Shown here in pieces: positions 36,396 to 46,120 of a stretch of DNA of 64,000 nucleotides; positions within the stretch are counted from its first letter, which is position 1, and the number at the start of each line of letters is the position of its first letter. The position numbers and the translations under genes were made by a program. The stretch is from JAKAWQ01 sp963840545 (GTDB taxonomy: Bacteria > Pseudomonadota > Alphaproteobacteria > Acetobacterales > Acetobacteraceae), in assembly GCA_963840545.1 (NCBI GenBank), contig CAWIZE010000002.1:1116001-1180000 (forward strand). Reading direction: 5' to 3'. The notes beneath the pieces were generated by a model. That model had not been told where the DNA came from. It saw nothing but the letters and a program-made list of their open reading frames with translations, and ran no database searches.

Positions 36396-37194
36396 CTGGC
36401 CTTCGCCAGACGATCGGGAAGGCTTCGCTGTCCATCGGCTGGCCGGGCTCGGGCGCGCCGGGGAAGGCTTCCGGCGGCGGCGACATGTAGCCCGGGCGGA
36501 GCGCGTAGCGCACGTCGTCGCCGGTGAAACGGGCGGCGAAGGCGCGGCGGCGGTGGGGCGAGCGGTTGCCGGGCGCGCCGTGCAGGACGAGGCCGTTGAA
36601 GAGAATTCCGTCCCCGGGCTCGAGGTCCCAGCCGAGGAGGGTGTAGCGGCCGCGGTCGGCGTCGATATCCGGCACCGCCGCGAGGCGGGAGTCGCTTGTC
36701 TCGTGCGCGTTGCCGTCGGTGAAGCGTTTGGGGGTGTACCAGGCGCCCCATTTATGCGAGCCGGCGACGTATTCGACGCAGCTGTCGCGGCTCACCGGAT
36801 CGAGCGGAATCCAGAGGCTGCAGGCGGCCGTTCCGTCGAGCGTCCAGTACGGGAGGTCGTGGTGCCAGGGGGTCGGCTCGAGCGTGCCGGGCTCCTTCAC
36901 CAGCACGTGCTCGTGGAAGAGGTTGATCTTTTGCGCGCCCATGATCTCGCCGGCGAGCCTGGCGGCGGGCGAGTGGTGGAGGAACTCGCGGTATTCGGGG
37001 ATGCGGCGCCAGTTGCAGTAATCGCCGAGGAAGCGCCCGGGCCTCCCCTCCGGCGTGTAGCGCTTGGCGAAGGGTCCCGGCTCGGCGAGGTTGCGCTCGA
37101 CGCCGGCGGCGAGCAGCGCGATCCAGTGCGGCGCCAGGATCCGGCGGAGGCAGACGACGCCGTCGTTTTCGAACGCTTCCCGGGTGGCGCTCAT
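36361..37194 (-). CDS. Phytanoyl-CoA dioxygenase (PhyH) family protein
   Basis: 277 residues. Non-haem iron, 2-oxoglutarate-dependent oxygenase fold: iron ligands His111-x-Asp113 ('WHHDLPYW') and His205 ('GLVLHGAPGN'), with an Arg about 12 residues later that would bind 2-oxoglutarate. 'PFAKRYTPEGRPGRFLGDY' and 'LWIPLDPVSRDSCVEYVAGS' fit the family. The substrate is unknown. The last residues ('AVPWTPARA') are encoded by a palindromic repeat. The M20 hydrolase gene lies 14 bp upstream on the same strand. Confidence 0.85.
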   Translation of the reverse strand: MSATREAFENDGVVCLRRILAPHWIALLAAGVERNLAEPGPFAKRYTPEGRPGRFLGDYCNWRRIPEYREFLHHSPAARLAGEIMGAQKINLFHEHVLVKEPGTLEPTPWHHDLPYWTLDGTAACSLWIPLDPVSRDSCVEYVAGSHKWGAWYTPKRFTDGNAHETSDSRLAAVPDIDADRGRYTLLGWDLEPGDGILFNGLVLHGAPGNRSPHRRRAFAARFTGDDVRYALRPGYMSPPPEAFPGAPEPGQPMDSEAFPIVWRRPGDAVPWTPARA

Positions 37195-37208
37195 GGGGGC
37201 GGCTCCTG

Positions 37209-38405
37209 TTACAGGCCGGCTTCGGCGAGGCCGAGGATCGCGCGGGCGCAGGCCTGGGCGCGGGGCACCAGGCTGTCGAGGCGGAGGAACTCGTCGGGGC
37301 TATGGGCCTTGCCGCCGATCGGGCCGACCGCGCAGATCGTCGGCGCGCCCACCGCGGCGGTGAAGCCGGAATCGGCGCAGCCGCCCGAGAACTCGCCGCT
37401 CGTCGCGAAGCCGCTCGCGGCCGCCGCCTCGACGTAGAGCGCGAGCAGGCGCGCGGAGGCCTCGCTCTCGGTCAACGGCAGGAAGTCGCCGCGAATTTCG
37501 AGCGTGGCGGTCGTGCCGGCGACGAAGCTCCGGGCGACGACGGCGCGAAGCTCGGCGAGCAGGGCGTCGCGGTCGGCCGGCTCCACATAGCGGAGGTCGA
37601 TCTGGCCCTCGGCCCAGGGCGCGACCGTGTTGACGCTCTGGCCGCCCGAGACGAGGCCGACATTGAGCGTGATGCCGCGGGCGAGGTCGGTGAGCGCGTG
37701 GATCGCCGTGACCTTGCGCGCCAGCTCCTCGATCGCGCTGATGCCGTCGGTGAAGCTGCCGCCGGAATGCGCCGCCTTGCCGGCGATGCGCATCACCATG
37801 AAGACGCCGCCCTTGCGCCGGTTGACGACGTTGCCGGAAAGGCGCCCGGGCTCGCTGTTGAAGACGGCGCGGGCGCCGCGCGCCTCGGCCGCGATGACCG
37901 CGCGGCCCTCGGGGCTGCCGATCTCCTCATCGCCGGTGAAGAGGCCGACCAGAGGCCCCGGGGGACATCCATCCGCGCCGCCGCAGCTTGCGAAGGCGGC
38001 GAGGATGAAGGCGTTCATCACCAGCCCCGCCTTCATGTCGGCCACACCCGGGCCGGTCGCCACTCCGTCCGCGACGGCAAAGGGGCGGCGGGCGACCTCG
38101 CCGTCGGGATAGACCGTGTCCCGGTGGCCCATCAGCACGATCTTTCCCTTGGCGGCGGGGCCGGGGACGAGCGCGCGCAGGCAATCGCCGTGCTTCGCCT
38201 GGGGGATCGTTTCGACCGTGATGCCGTTTCCCTCGAGGAAGCGGCGGAGTGCGGCGCCGACCGCATCGATCCCCGGCTTGTTGTAGCTGCCGCTGTCGAT
38301 CGAGACGATCTCGCCGAGCAGCGCGATCATGGCGGGACGCTGTTCGGCGAGCCAGGCGATGACGGGTGCGCTCACGGGGTCGCTGCTCCTTGCAGGGTGC
38401 GTCAT
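37209..38405 (-). CDS. M20 family metallohydrolase, carboxypeptidase G2-like
   Basis: 398 residues. All expected zinc ligands are present: His in 'LMGHRDTVYP', bridging Asp in 'GPGVADMKAG', the catalytic and metal Glu pair in 'FTGDEEIGSPE', Glu in 'FNSEPGR' and His in 'GGKAHSPDE'. This family removes C-terminal amino acids or acyl groups from amides. It is divergent from the dialkylglycine decarboxylase gene (96 bp), and followed by the PhyH gene. Confidence 0.88.
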   Translation of the reverse strand: MTHPARSSDPVSAPVIAWLAEQRPAMIALLGEIVSIDSGSYNKPGIDAVGAALRRFLEGNGITVETIPQAKHGDCLRALVPGPAAKGKIVLMGHRDTVYPDGEVARRPFAVADGVATGPGVADMKAGLVMNAFILAAFASCGGADGCPPGPLVGLFTGDEEIGSPEGRAVIAAEARGARAVFNSEPGRLSGNVVNRRKGGVFMVMRIAGKAAHSGGSFTDGISAIEELARKVTAIHALTDLARGITLNVGLVSGGQSVNTVAPWAEGQIDLRYVEPADRDALLAELRAVVARSFVAGTTATLEIRGDFLPLTESEASARLLALYVEAAAASGFATSGEFSGGCADSGFTAAVGAPTICAVGPIGGKAHSPDEFLRLDSLVPRAQACARAILGLAEAGL

Positions 38406-38501
38406 GAGGTCGGACGATACAGGGGGCCTGTCAACATCGCGGGTTTCGCAGCCGATGGGCCGCGCCTATCCTTGCCCGGCGGCAAGGCGGGAGAGCGGGA
38501 C

Positions 38502-39803
38502 ATGGATGCGGTGGTGAGCGCGGGCGCGGCTTCGTTTCAGGCGCGGGCGGAGCGCCACATGCTGCGCTATGGCGGGCAGTTCGTCCCCTTCGTGCCGGTG
38601 CGCGCCGCCGGCTCGTTCCTTTACGACGAAGCGGGCCGGCGGGTGCTCGATTTCACCTCCGGCCAGATGAGCGCGATCCTCGGCCACGCCCACCCCGAAA
38701 TCGCCGAGGTCCTGGCGCGCGCGAGCCGCACACTCGACCATCTCTTCTCCTCGATGCTGAGCGCGCCGGTGGTCGATCTGGCCGAGGCGCTGGCCAGGCA
38801 TGTCCCAGGGCTGCCCAAGGTGATGCTGCTCTCGACCGGCGGAGAGGCGAACGAGGCCGCGATCAAGATCGCAAAGCTGGTGAGCGGCGGCTGGGAGGTG
38901 GTGGGCTTCACCCAGTCCTGGCACGGGATGACGGGCGGCGCCGCCGCGGCCACCTACAAGGCCGGGCGGCGCGGCTACGGGCCGGCGGCGGCGGGCTCGT
39001 TTGCAATCCCCGCCCCGCATCCGTTCCGGCCGCGATTCGCCGGCATCGACTGGCGCGCCGAGCTCGACGATTCGTTCGATCTGATCGACCGGCAGAGCAC
39101 CGGCAACCTCGCGGCCTTCATCGCCGAGCCGATCCTTTCGAGCGGCGGGATCATCGAGCTGCCGGAGGGCTATCTCGGCGCGCTCAAGCGGAAATGCGCC
39201 GAGCGCGGCATGATGCTGATCCTCGACGAGGCGCAGACCGGGCTCGGGCGGACGGGGCTGATGTTCGCCTTCGAGCGCGAGGGCGTGGTGCCCGACATTC
39301 TGGTTCTCTCCAAGACGCTCGGCGCGGGCCTGCCGCTTGCGGCGGTGATGACGAGCGCGGCGATCAGCGATGCGTGCGACGCGCGCGATTTCCTCTTCTA
39401 CACGACGCATGTGAACGATCCGCTGCCCGCCGCGGTCGGGCTCAAGGTGCTGGAGATCGTGGTGCGCGACGGGCTCGCGGCGCGGGCCGCGGCGATGGGC
39501 GCGCGGCTCGAGGCGGGGCTGCTCGGGCTCAAGGCGCGCTACGAATGGATCGGCGATGTCCGCGGCCGGGGCTTGCTCCGCGGGGTCGAGTTCGTCGATG
39601 AGACGGGCGGGCGGGGGCGAACGGCGGCCGCGCTTTCGGACGCGGTGACCGACCGGGCGCTCGAGCTTGGGCTCTCGGCCAATATCGTCCGCGCCGGGTC
39701 CTCGGGCGGGGTGATGCGGATCGCCCCGCCGCTCACCGTTGCGGAAGACGAGATCGATCTCGGGGTCGCGCTGCTCGGCGAGGCCATGGGCGAGGTGGCC
39801 TGA
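38502..39803 (+). CDS. dgdA: 2,2-dialkylglycine decarboxylase (class III aminotransferase fold)
   Basis: 433 residues, the same length as the characterised Burkholderia enzyme as I recall it, with very close matching throughout: 'LDFTSGQMSAILGHAHPEI', 'VVGFTQSWHGMTGGAAAATY', 'IDRQSTGNLAAFIAEPILSS', 'LDEAQTGLGRTG', 'LSKTLGAGLPLAAV' and 'FYTTHVNDPLPAAVGL'. The pyridoxal phosphate Lys is residue 271, and the active-site Gln55, Trp140 and Met143 are in place. The enzyme decarboxylates and transaminates 2-aminoisobutyrate or isovaline to a ketone, with pyruvate as amino acceptor. No DgdR-type LysR regulator is adjacent. Confidence 0.88.
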   Translation: MDAVVSAGAASFQARAERHMLRYGGQFVPFVPVRAAGSFLYDEAGRRVLDFTSGQMSAILGHAHPEIAEVLARASRTLDHLFSSMLSAPVVDLAEALARHVPGLPKVMLLSTGGEANEAAIKIAKLVSGGWEVVGFTQSWHGMTGGAAAATYKAGRRGYGPAAAGSFAIPAPHPFRPRFAGIDWRAELDDSFDLIDRQSTGNLAAFIAEPILSSGGIIELPEGYLGALKRKCAERGMMLILDEAQTGLGRTGLMFAFEREGVVPDILVLSKTLGAGLPLAAVMTSAAISDACDARDFLFYTTHVNDPLPAAVGLKVLEIVVRDGLAARAAAMGARLEAGLLGLKARYEWIGDVRGRGLLRGVEFVDETGGRGRTAAALSDAVTDRALELGLSANIVRAGSSGGVMRIAPPLTVAEDEIDLGVALLGEAMGEVA

Positions 39804-39837
39804 GCGATGGACTGAGGCGCGGGTGAGAGACGGTCTC

Positions 39838-41235
39838 TCAGACAAGCGCCGCGCAGCCGAGAGGATCGGTCAGGCGCTCGATCGCGCGCCCGGCGCGGAG
39901 CACGAGGTCGTCGCGGTAGAGGGCGGCGGAAATCTGCACCGAGCGCGGCAGGCCGATATCGTCCACGCTCAAGGGCACGCTGATCGCCGGCTGGCGGCTC
40001 AGGTTGAAGGTGAAGGTCCAGGGCGCCCATTCCCGCCAGAGCGCGTCCATTGGATTGGTCGGCGGCTGCTCGGCGAGCGGGGCGCGGGCGGGAACGCTCG
40101 GGGAGAGCGCCAGGTCGTAGCGCTGGTGCAGCCGCGCCATGGCGTGCGCGACGGCAAGGCGGAGCGCTTCGGCGTCGAGATAGTCCGCGGCGGTCATGCC
40201 GCCCTCGCGCGCCGCGACCTCGAGCAGGCCCGGATCGAGCATGCGGCGGCGGGTTTCGGGAAAGGAGGCGACCAGGCGCGCCAGCGCCACGCCCCAGATC
40301 CGCCCGAAGATGGCGCTTGTGTCGGGCAGGCCGGGATCGACCTCCTCGACCACGGCACCGGCCTTGGCGAGCAGGTGGGCGGCGTGGGTGAGCGCCTCGC
40401 GGCCGGTGGGATCGAGCGGGGCCGCGAAGCCGTGCGAGGAAAGGAGGGCGACCCGCATTCCCGCGACGCCGTCCTCGATGCCGGCGCGCCAGTCGCGCGG
40501 ATCGTCGGGCAGCGCGTAGGGATCGCGATGGTCGAAGCGGGCGATGACGGACAGCAGGAGGGCGGCGTCGCGGACCGAACGGGTCATCGGCCCGGCCACC
40601 GCGACCGCGGCGAAGGCGCCGCCCGGCCATTGCGGCACGCGCCCGAAGCTCGGCTTGAGCCCGACGATGCCCGACCAGGCGGCGGGGATGCGGATCGAGC
40701 CGCCGCCGTCGGTGCCGATATGGAGCGGGCCGAAGCCGGCCGCGGCCGCCGCGGCGGCGCCGGCGGAGGAGCCGCCGGGCGTGTGGCGCGGGTTCCAGGG
40801 GTTGCGGGTGATGCCGGTGAGCGGGCAATCGCCGGGCGACTTCCAGCCGAACTCGGTGGTGGTGGTCTTGCCGAGGATGACGGCGCCGGCCGAGCGCACG
40901 GCGAGCGAGACGGGCGCGTCCTCGGGCACCGGGTCGGCGGAGCTGAGCCGGCTGCCCCGGCGCGTCGGAAAGCCCGCGAGATCGATGAGGTCCTTGATGG
41001 TGCAGGGCACGCCGTCGATCGGGCCGAGCGGACGGCCGGCCTGCCAGCGCTGCTCGCTCTCGCGGGCGGTCGCGGCGGCGGCGGGATTCATCACGACGAA
41101 GGCGTTGAGCAGCGGGTTGTGGCGCTCGATGCGCTCGCTCACCGCGGCGAGCGCCTCGACCGGGCTCAAGGCGCGCCGCGCGTAGCATTCGAGCAGCTCC
41201 TCGGCGGTCATCAGCGCCGGATCGGTCGCCTCCAT
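39838..41235 (-). CDS. Amidase, amidase-signature family
   Basis: 465 residues. Ser-cisSer-Lys triad: Lys81 ('CTIKDLID'), Ser156 ('TPGGSSAG') and nucleophile Ser180 ('GTDGGGSIRIP'). 'GAVILGKTTTTEFGWKSPGD' and 'NPWNPRHTPGG' are typical. It hydrolyses an amide to acid and ammonia; substrate unknown. The start (ATG 41235) lies 2 bp after the stop of the methionine-synthase-like gene, so the two are an operon. Confidence 0.9.
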   Translation of the reverse strand: MEATDPALMTAEELLECYARRALSPVEALAAVSERIERHNPLLNAFVVMNPAAAATARESEQRWQAGRPLGPIDGVPCTIKDLIDLAGFPTRRGSRLSSADPVPEDAPVSLAVRSAGAVILGKTTTTEFGWKSPGDCPLTGITRNPWNPRHTPGGSSAGAAAAAAAGFGPLHIGTDGGGSIRIPAAWSGIVGLKPSFGRVPQWPGGAFAAVAVAGPMTRSVRDAALLLSVIARFDHRDPYALPDDPRDWRAGIEDGVAGMRVALLSSHGFAAPLDPTGREALTHAAHLLAKAGAVVEEVDPGLPDTSAIFGRIWGVALARLVASFPETRRRMLDPGLLEVAAREGGMTAADYLDAEALRLAVAHAMARLHQRYDLALSPSVPARAPLAEQPPTNPMDALWREWAPWTFTFNLSRQPAISVPLSVDDIGLPRSVQISAALYRDDLVLRAGRAIERLTDPLGCAALV

Positions 41236-41237
41236 CC

Positions 41238-42254
41238 TCAGATTCGCGCCCGCGCGAGTGCCGCGCCGGCGCCGAGCGCCGCGAGCTTCGCCATCGCGAT
41301 GTCGCGGCGCATCGGCGCCATCCCGCAATTGGTGCAGGGAAAAATCCGCTCCTTCGGCACGAAGCGCGCGGCAGCGAGGATGGTCTCCGCCACGTCCTCC
41401 GGCGTCTCCACGACGTCGCTCGCGACATCGATCGCGCCGACCAGAACGTCCTTGCCTTCGAGCAGGCCGATGAGGTCGATCGGCACGTGCGAATTGCGGC
41501 ACTCGAGCGAGACCTGCTCGATGCGGCTGGCGGCCAGGGCCGGGAAAATCTCCTCGTACTGGCGCCACTCCGCGCCGAGCGTCTCCTTCCAGTCGAGATT
41601 GGCCTTGATGCCGTAGCCGTAGCAGATATGCACGGCGGTCTTGCAGCGGAGCCCCGCCGCGGCGCGCTCGAGCGCGCCGATGCCCCACTCCTTCACCGCG
41701 TCGAGATAGACGTTGAAGGCGGGCTCGTCGAACTGGATGGTATCGACGCCGTCCGCTTCGAGGCCGCGCGCTTCCTCATTCAGAAGCTCGGCAAAGCGCA
41801 TCGCCAGCCGGACGCGGTCGTTGTAGTGCGCATCGGCGACCGTATCGACGATGGTCATCGGCCCGGGCAGGGTGAATTTGAGCTTGCGCTTGGTATGCGC
41901 GCGGGCAAGGCGGGCCTCGGTTGCGTGGACGCGGCCGGTGAGGCGCGGCTCGCCGGTGACGGTCGGCACCATCGCCTTGTAGCGGTTGTCGCGGATGCCC
42001 ATCTCGACCCGCCGCGTGAAATCGATGCCGGCGACGAAGGCGAGGAAGCCGTGCACGAAATGCTGGCGCGACTGCTCGCCGTCGGTCACGATATCGATCC
42101 CGGCATCCTCCTGCTCCTTGATCGCGAGCAGCGTCGCGTCGCGCTGCGCCTCGGCGAGATCGGCGCCCGAGAGGCGCCAGGGGGCCCAGAGCACGGTGGG
42201 CTCGGCGAGCCAGGCGGGCTTGGGCAGGCTGCCGGCGATCGTCGTTTCGAACAT
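41238..42254 (-). CDS. MetE C-terminal-domain-like cobalamin-independent methyltransferase
   Basis: 338 residues, matching only the catalytic C-terminal half of MetE. 'TTIAGSLPKP' starts the barrel, 'IVTDGEQSR' and 'IQFDEPAF' follow, and zinc ligands are visible in 'HICYGYG' and 'FPCTNCGM'. Stand-alone proteins of this type transfer methyl groups to homocysteine or act on other thiols or C1 donors; which applies is not known. Divergent from the polysaccharide deacetylase gene and upstream of the amidase in the same operon. Confidence 0.85.
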   Translation of the reverse strand: MFETTIAGSLPKPAWLAEPTVLWAPWRLSGADLAEAQRDATLLAIKEQEDAGIDIVTDGEQSRQHFVHGFLAFVAGIDFTRRVEMGIRDNRYKAMVPTVTGEPRLTGRVHATEARLARAHTKRKLKFTLPGPMTIVDTVADAHYNDRVRLAMRFAELLNEEARGLEADGVDTIQFDEPAFNVYLDAVKEWGIGALERAAAGLRCKTAVHICYGYGIKANLDWKETLGAEWRQYEEIFPALAASRIEQVSLECRNSHVPIDLIGLLEGKDVLVGAIDVASDVVETPEDVAETILAAARFVPKERIFPCTNCGMAPMRRDIAMAKLAALGAGAALARARI

Positions 42255-42352
42255 CGTCGCCTCGCGGTCCGGGAACGGCGGATTTATAGCCGCCGGCTTG
42301 CGGGCGAGGAAGGCGGGGCTATGTTCGGGCCGATTGCAAGGGACGCATCGTT

Positions 42353-43252
42353 ATGAACGACAACCCCGCCCCCGAGCCGTGGCAATGGCCCGAGGAGACG
42401 TGGCGGCGCATCGTCGGCCGCGCCCGTGCCGGGCGGAGCCTCAAGCCCGCGCGCTGGCCGGACGGCGCGCGCTGCGCGGTCGGGCTCTCGTTCGATGCCG
42501 ACCACGACACGATTCCGCTGCGCGACGCCGACGAAAGCCCGATGCGCATCAGCCAGGGGCAGTACGGCTCGCGCCAGGCGATCCCGCGCATCCGCCGGCT
42601 GCTGGCGCAGGAAGAAGTGCCCGCGACCTTCTTCTATCCCGCGGTCTCGGCGCTCCTTTATCCGGACGAGGTGCGCGGCCTCGCCGCCGAGGGCCACGAG
42701 ATCGGGATCCATTCCTGGATCCATGAGCGCAACACCAGCCTGCCGCTCGCCGTCGAGCGCGACCTTTCCCGCCGCGCGGCCGACGTGCTGGCAAGCCTCG
42801 CGGGCCGCGAGCCGGTCGGGATGCGCACGGCGAGCTGGGATTTTTCGCCGAGCACGCTGGCGATCATCCGCGAGATGGGGCTGCTCTACGATTCGAGCCT
42901 GATGGCCGACGACGATCCCTACGAGCTGACTTCGGATGGCTCGCCCACCGGGATCGTCGAGCTGCCGCCGGAATGGATCCGCGACGATGCGGTCTATTTC
43001 AACATGGTGCGCTTCAGCGGGCTTCGCCCGTACACGCCGCCCTCCGCGGTGGAGGAGATCTTTCGCGCCGAGTTCGACGGCGCCTGGGAAGAGCGCGGCC
43101 TCTATATCCTCACCATGCATCCCCATATCAGCGGCCACCGCTCGCGCCTGCCGGTGCTGGCGCGGCTGATCGCGCATATGAAGGCGAAGGGCGGGTGCTG
43201 GTTCGCGACCCACGAGCAGATCGCGCGCTGGTGCAAGGAAGAGGCAGGGTAA
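42353..43252 (+). CDS. Polysaccharide deacetylase family protein
   Basis: 299 residues. NodB-type fold: 'LSFDADHDT' carries the paired Asp residues, 'HSWIHE' the metal His residues and 'GMRTASWDFSP' the third motif. The late part 'TMHPHISGHRSRLPVL' is typical of the PuuE/allantoinase-like branch, which acts on small amides rather than polymers. No signal peptide, so a cytoplasmic small-molecule hydrolase is more likely than a cell-wall enzyme. Confidence 0.85.
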   Translation: MNDNPAPEPWQWPEETWRRIVGRARAGRSLKPARWPDGARCAVGLSFDADHDTIPLRDADESPMRISQGQYGSRQAIPRIRRLLAQEEVPATFFYPAVSALLYPDEVRGLAAEGHEIGIHSWIHERNTSLPLAVERDLSRRAADVLASLAGREPVGMRTASWDFSPSTLAIIREMGLLYDSSLMADDDPYELTSDGSPTGIVELPPEWIRDDAVYFNMVRFSGLRPYTPPSAVEEIFRAEFDGAWEERGLYILTMHPHISGHRSRLPVLARLIAHMKAKGGCWFATHEQIARWCKEEAG

Positions 43253-43413
43253 GGCCAGGGGCCCAGCCCCTGGACCCCCCAGGGGGCTGGGCCAGGGGCT
43301 GGGCCCCTGGACCCCCCAGGGGCTGGGCCCCTGGACCCCCCAAATGCGCTGCGCGGCATAAAACGGATGGGGGTCTCGAGCCTCCCATGCTTGAACCCTT
43401 GGGCCCATCCCTA
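43253..43413. repeat. GC-rich palindromic element, family 1 copy 3 (expanded)
   Basis: Three tandem copies of the hairpin GGGGCTGGGCCCCTGGACCCCCCA fill 43256-43345, followed by an AAATGC...GGATGGGGGT segment like that in the 36.3-kb copy. It lies between two convergent genes. Confidence 0.8.
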
Positions 43414-44187
43414 TCAACTCATCCAGTTGCCGCCATCGACATTGAGGGTCTGGGCGACGACGTATTCGGCGTCGTCGGAGGCGAGGAAGACGGCCGCGCC
43501 CGCGAGATCGTCGGGACGGCCCATGCGGCCATAGGGCACGGCCTCGCCGACCAGGCGTTTCTTCTCGCCGATCGGCCGGCTCTCGTAGCGGGCGAAGAGC
43601 GCGTCCACCTCCGCCCACATCGGCGTATCGACGACGCCTGGGGCGATGGCGTTGACGCGCACGCCCTTGCCGATGAGGCCGAGCCCGGCGGATTGGGTGA
43701 GGCTGATGACGGCGGCCTTGCTCGCGCAATAGACGCCGACCAGCGCCTCGCCGCGGCGGCCCGCCTGCGAGGCGAGGTTGATGATGGCGCCGCGGCGGCG
43801 ATGGGCGATCATCTGCCGGGCGGCGGCCTGCAGCGTGAAGAGGAGGCCCTTCACGTTGACGGCGAAGACGCGGTCGAAGCTTTCCTCGGTGACCTCGAGG
43901 ATCGGTGCGAGGTCGAACACGGCGGCGTTGTTGACGAGGATGTCGAGCCCGCCCCGGCTTTCGGTGAATTGGGCGAAGGCGGCGATCGAGGCGAGGTTCG
44001 CGACATCGAGCCGGCAGGCATGGGCATCGTTGCCGATCGCGGCGGCCGTTTGCGTGGCCGCTTGCTCGGAGATGTCGGCGATGCAGACGCGGGCGCCCTC
44101 CGCGGCGTAGCGCTCGGCGATGGCGCGGCCGATGCCGCCGGCGCCGCCGGTGATCGCTGCGTAGCGACCCCTGAGCCTGCCGTTCAT
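43414..44187 (-). CDS. smoS: Sorbitol dehydrogenase (L-iditol 2-dehydrogenase), SmoS type
   Basis: 257 residues, SDR family. Cofactor motif 'TGGAGGIG', acidic Asp after strand 2 ('IADIS') for NAD, 'NNAA', and 'YCASK'. It matches Rhodobacter SmoS closely as I recall it ('QAGRRGEALVGVYCASKAAV', 'SLTQSAGLGLI', 'VAQTLNVDGGNWMS'). Oxidises D-glucitol to D-fructose. Last gene of the hexitol operon. Confidence 0.9.
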   Translation of the reverse strand: MNGRLRGRYAAITGGAGGIGRAIAERYAAEGARVCIADISEQAATQTAAAIGNDAHACRLDVANLASIAAFAQFTESRGGLDILVNNAAVFDLAPILEVTEESFDRVFAVNVKGLLFTLQAAARQMIAHRRRGAIINLASQAGRRGEALVGVYCASKAAVISLTQSAGLGLIGKGVRVNAIAPGVVDTPMWAEVDALFARYESRPIGEKKRLVGEAVPYGRMGRPDDLAGAAVFLASDDAEYVVAQTLNVDGGNWMS

Positions 44188-44191
44188 GGCC

Positions 44192-44965
44192 CTACCAGCA
44201 GCAATAGCCGCCGTCGGCGAGCACGATCGAGCCGGTCATCAGGCTTGCCGCGTCCGAGGCGAGGAAGAGCACCACCGAGGCAATCTCGTCGGTGCGGCCG
44301 ACGCGGTGCATCGGCGTCATGTCCAGCCAGATGCTGTTGAGCTCGGGGTCTTCCATGCCGAAGCGGGTGAGCGGGGTGTCGATATAGGTCGGCGCGACGG
44401 CGTTCACGCGCACGCCGCGATCGGCCCATTCGGCGGCGAGCGAGCGCGTGAGATGGTGCACGGCCGCCTTCGAGGCGTTGTAGAAGCTCTGCTTCTGCGG
44501 CTTGTTGACGATGAAGCCGGACATCGAGCCGATATTGACGATCGCGCCGCGGCCGCGCGCCAGCATCGCAGCGCCGAAGGCGCGCGCGCACCAGAAGGTG
44601 CCGTTGAGGTTGACGTCGAGCACGTTGCGCCAGTGCTCGTCCGCGACCTCCTCGGCGGCGGTGCCGGAGCGGGCGATGCCGGCATTGTTGACGAGGATGT
44701 CGATCCCGCCGAAGCGGTCGTTGAGCTCGGCGGCGGCGGCGCGGACGGCGTCGGGGTCGGTCACGTCGAGGCGGATGGCCACGGCGGAATGGCCCGCCCC
44801 GGCGAGCGCCGCCTCGCCCTCGGCGGCGACCGTCTCGTCGATATCGGCGATGACCACACGCGCTCCGGCCTCGGCGAGCGCGTGCGCGCAGGCCAGTCCG
44901 ATGCCGCGCCCGCCGCCGGTGACCACCGCGCCGCGACCGGAGAGATCGTATTTTTCGAGGTACAT
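44192..44965 (-). CDS. Polyol 2-dehydrogenase, galactitol-dehydrogenase-like SDR
   Basis: 257 residues. Cofactor motif 'TGGGRGIG', 'NNAG', 'IGSMSGFIVNKPQ' and 'YNASK'. The stretch 'LAAEWADRGVRVNAVAP' with 'WLDMTPMHRVG' and a 'DGGY' C-terminus resembles Rhodobacter galactitol dehydrogenase, which oxidises C2 of galactitol and related polyols. It lies 4 bp before smoS. A broader polyol range (D-arabinitol, ribitol) is possible. Confidence 0.85.
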   Translation of the reverse strand: MYLEKYDLSGRGAVVTGGGRGIGLACAHALAEAGARVVIADIDETVAAEGEAALAGAGHSAVAIRLDVTDPDAVRAAAAELNDRFGGIDILVNNAGIARSGTAAEEVADEHWRNVLDVNLNGTFWCARAFGAAMLARGRGAIVNIGSMSGFIVNKPQKQSFYNASKAAVHHLTRSLAAEWADRGVRVNAVAPTYIDTPLTRFGMEDPELNSIWLDMTPMHRVGRTDEIASVVLFLASDAASLMTGSIVLADGGYCCW

Positions 44966-44975
44966 CCGGGATCCT

Positions 44976-45011
44976 TTGTTCTCGGGGCGGGCGTTCTCAG
45001 GGCGGGTGTTC

Positions 45012-45020
<9 letters not shown>
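44976..45020. repeat. 15-bp tandem repeat after the smoK stop
   Basis: About three copies of TTCTCAGGGCGGGTG in the short gap between the transport ATPase stop and the next gene start, overlapping the last codons of smoK. Confidence 0.8.
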
Positions 45021-46116
<1,096 letters not shown>

Positions 46117-46120
46117 GGCG

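Noticed and set aside
34886..36490. Alpha-E gene reading through to 36490
   Set aside because: After residue 330 the frame has shadow-like composition and overlaps all of a signal-peptide-bearing small gene; a lost base in the repeat explains it better.
41238..42352. Riboswitch (SAM or cobalamin) before the methionine-synthase-like gene
   Set aside because: The gap to the divergent gene is only 98 bp and shows no conserved riboswitch core.
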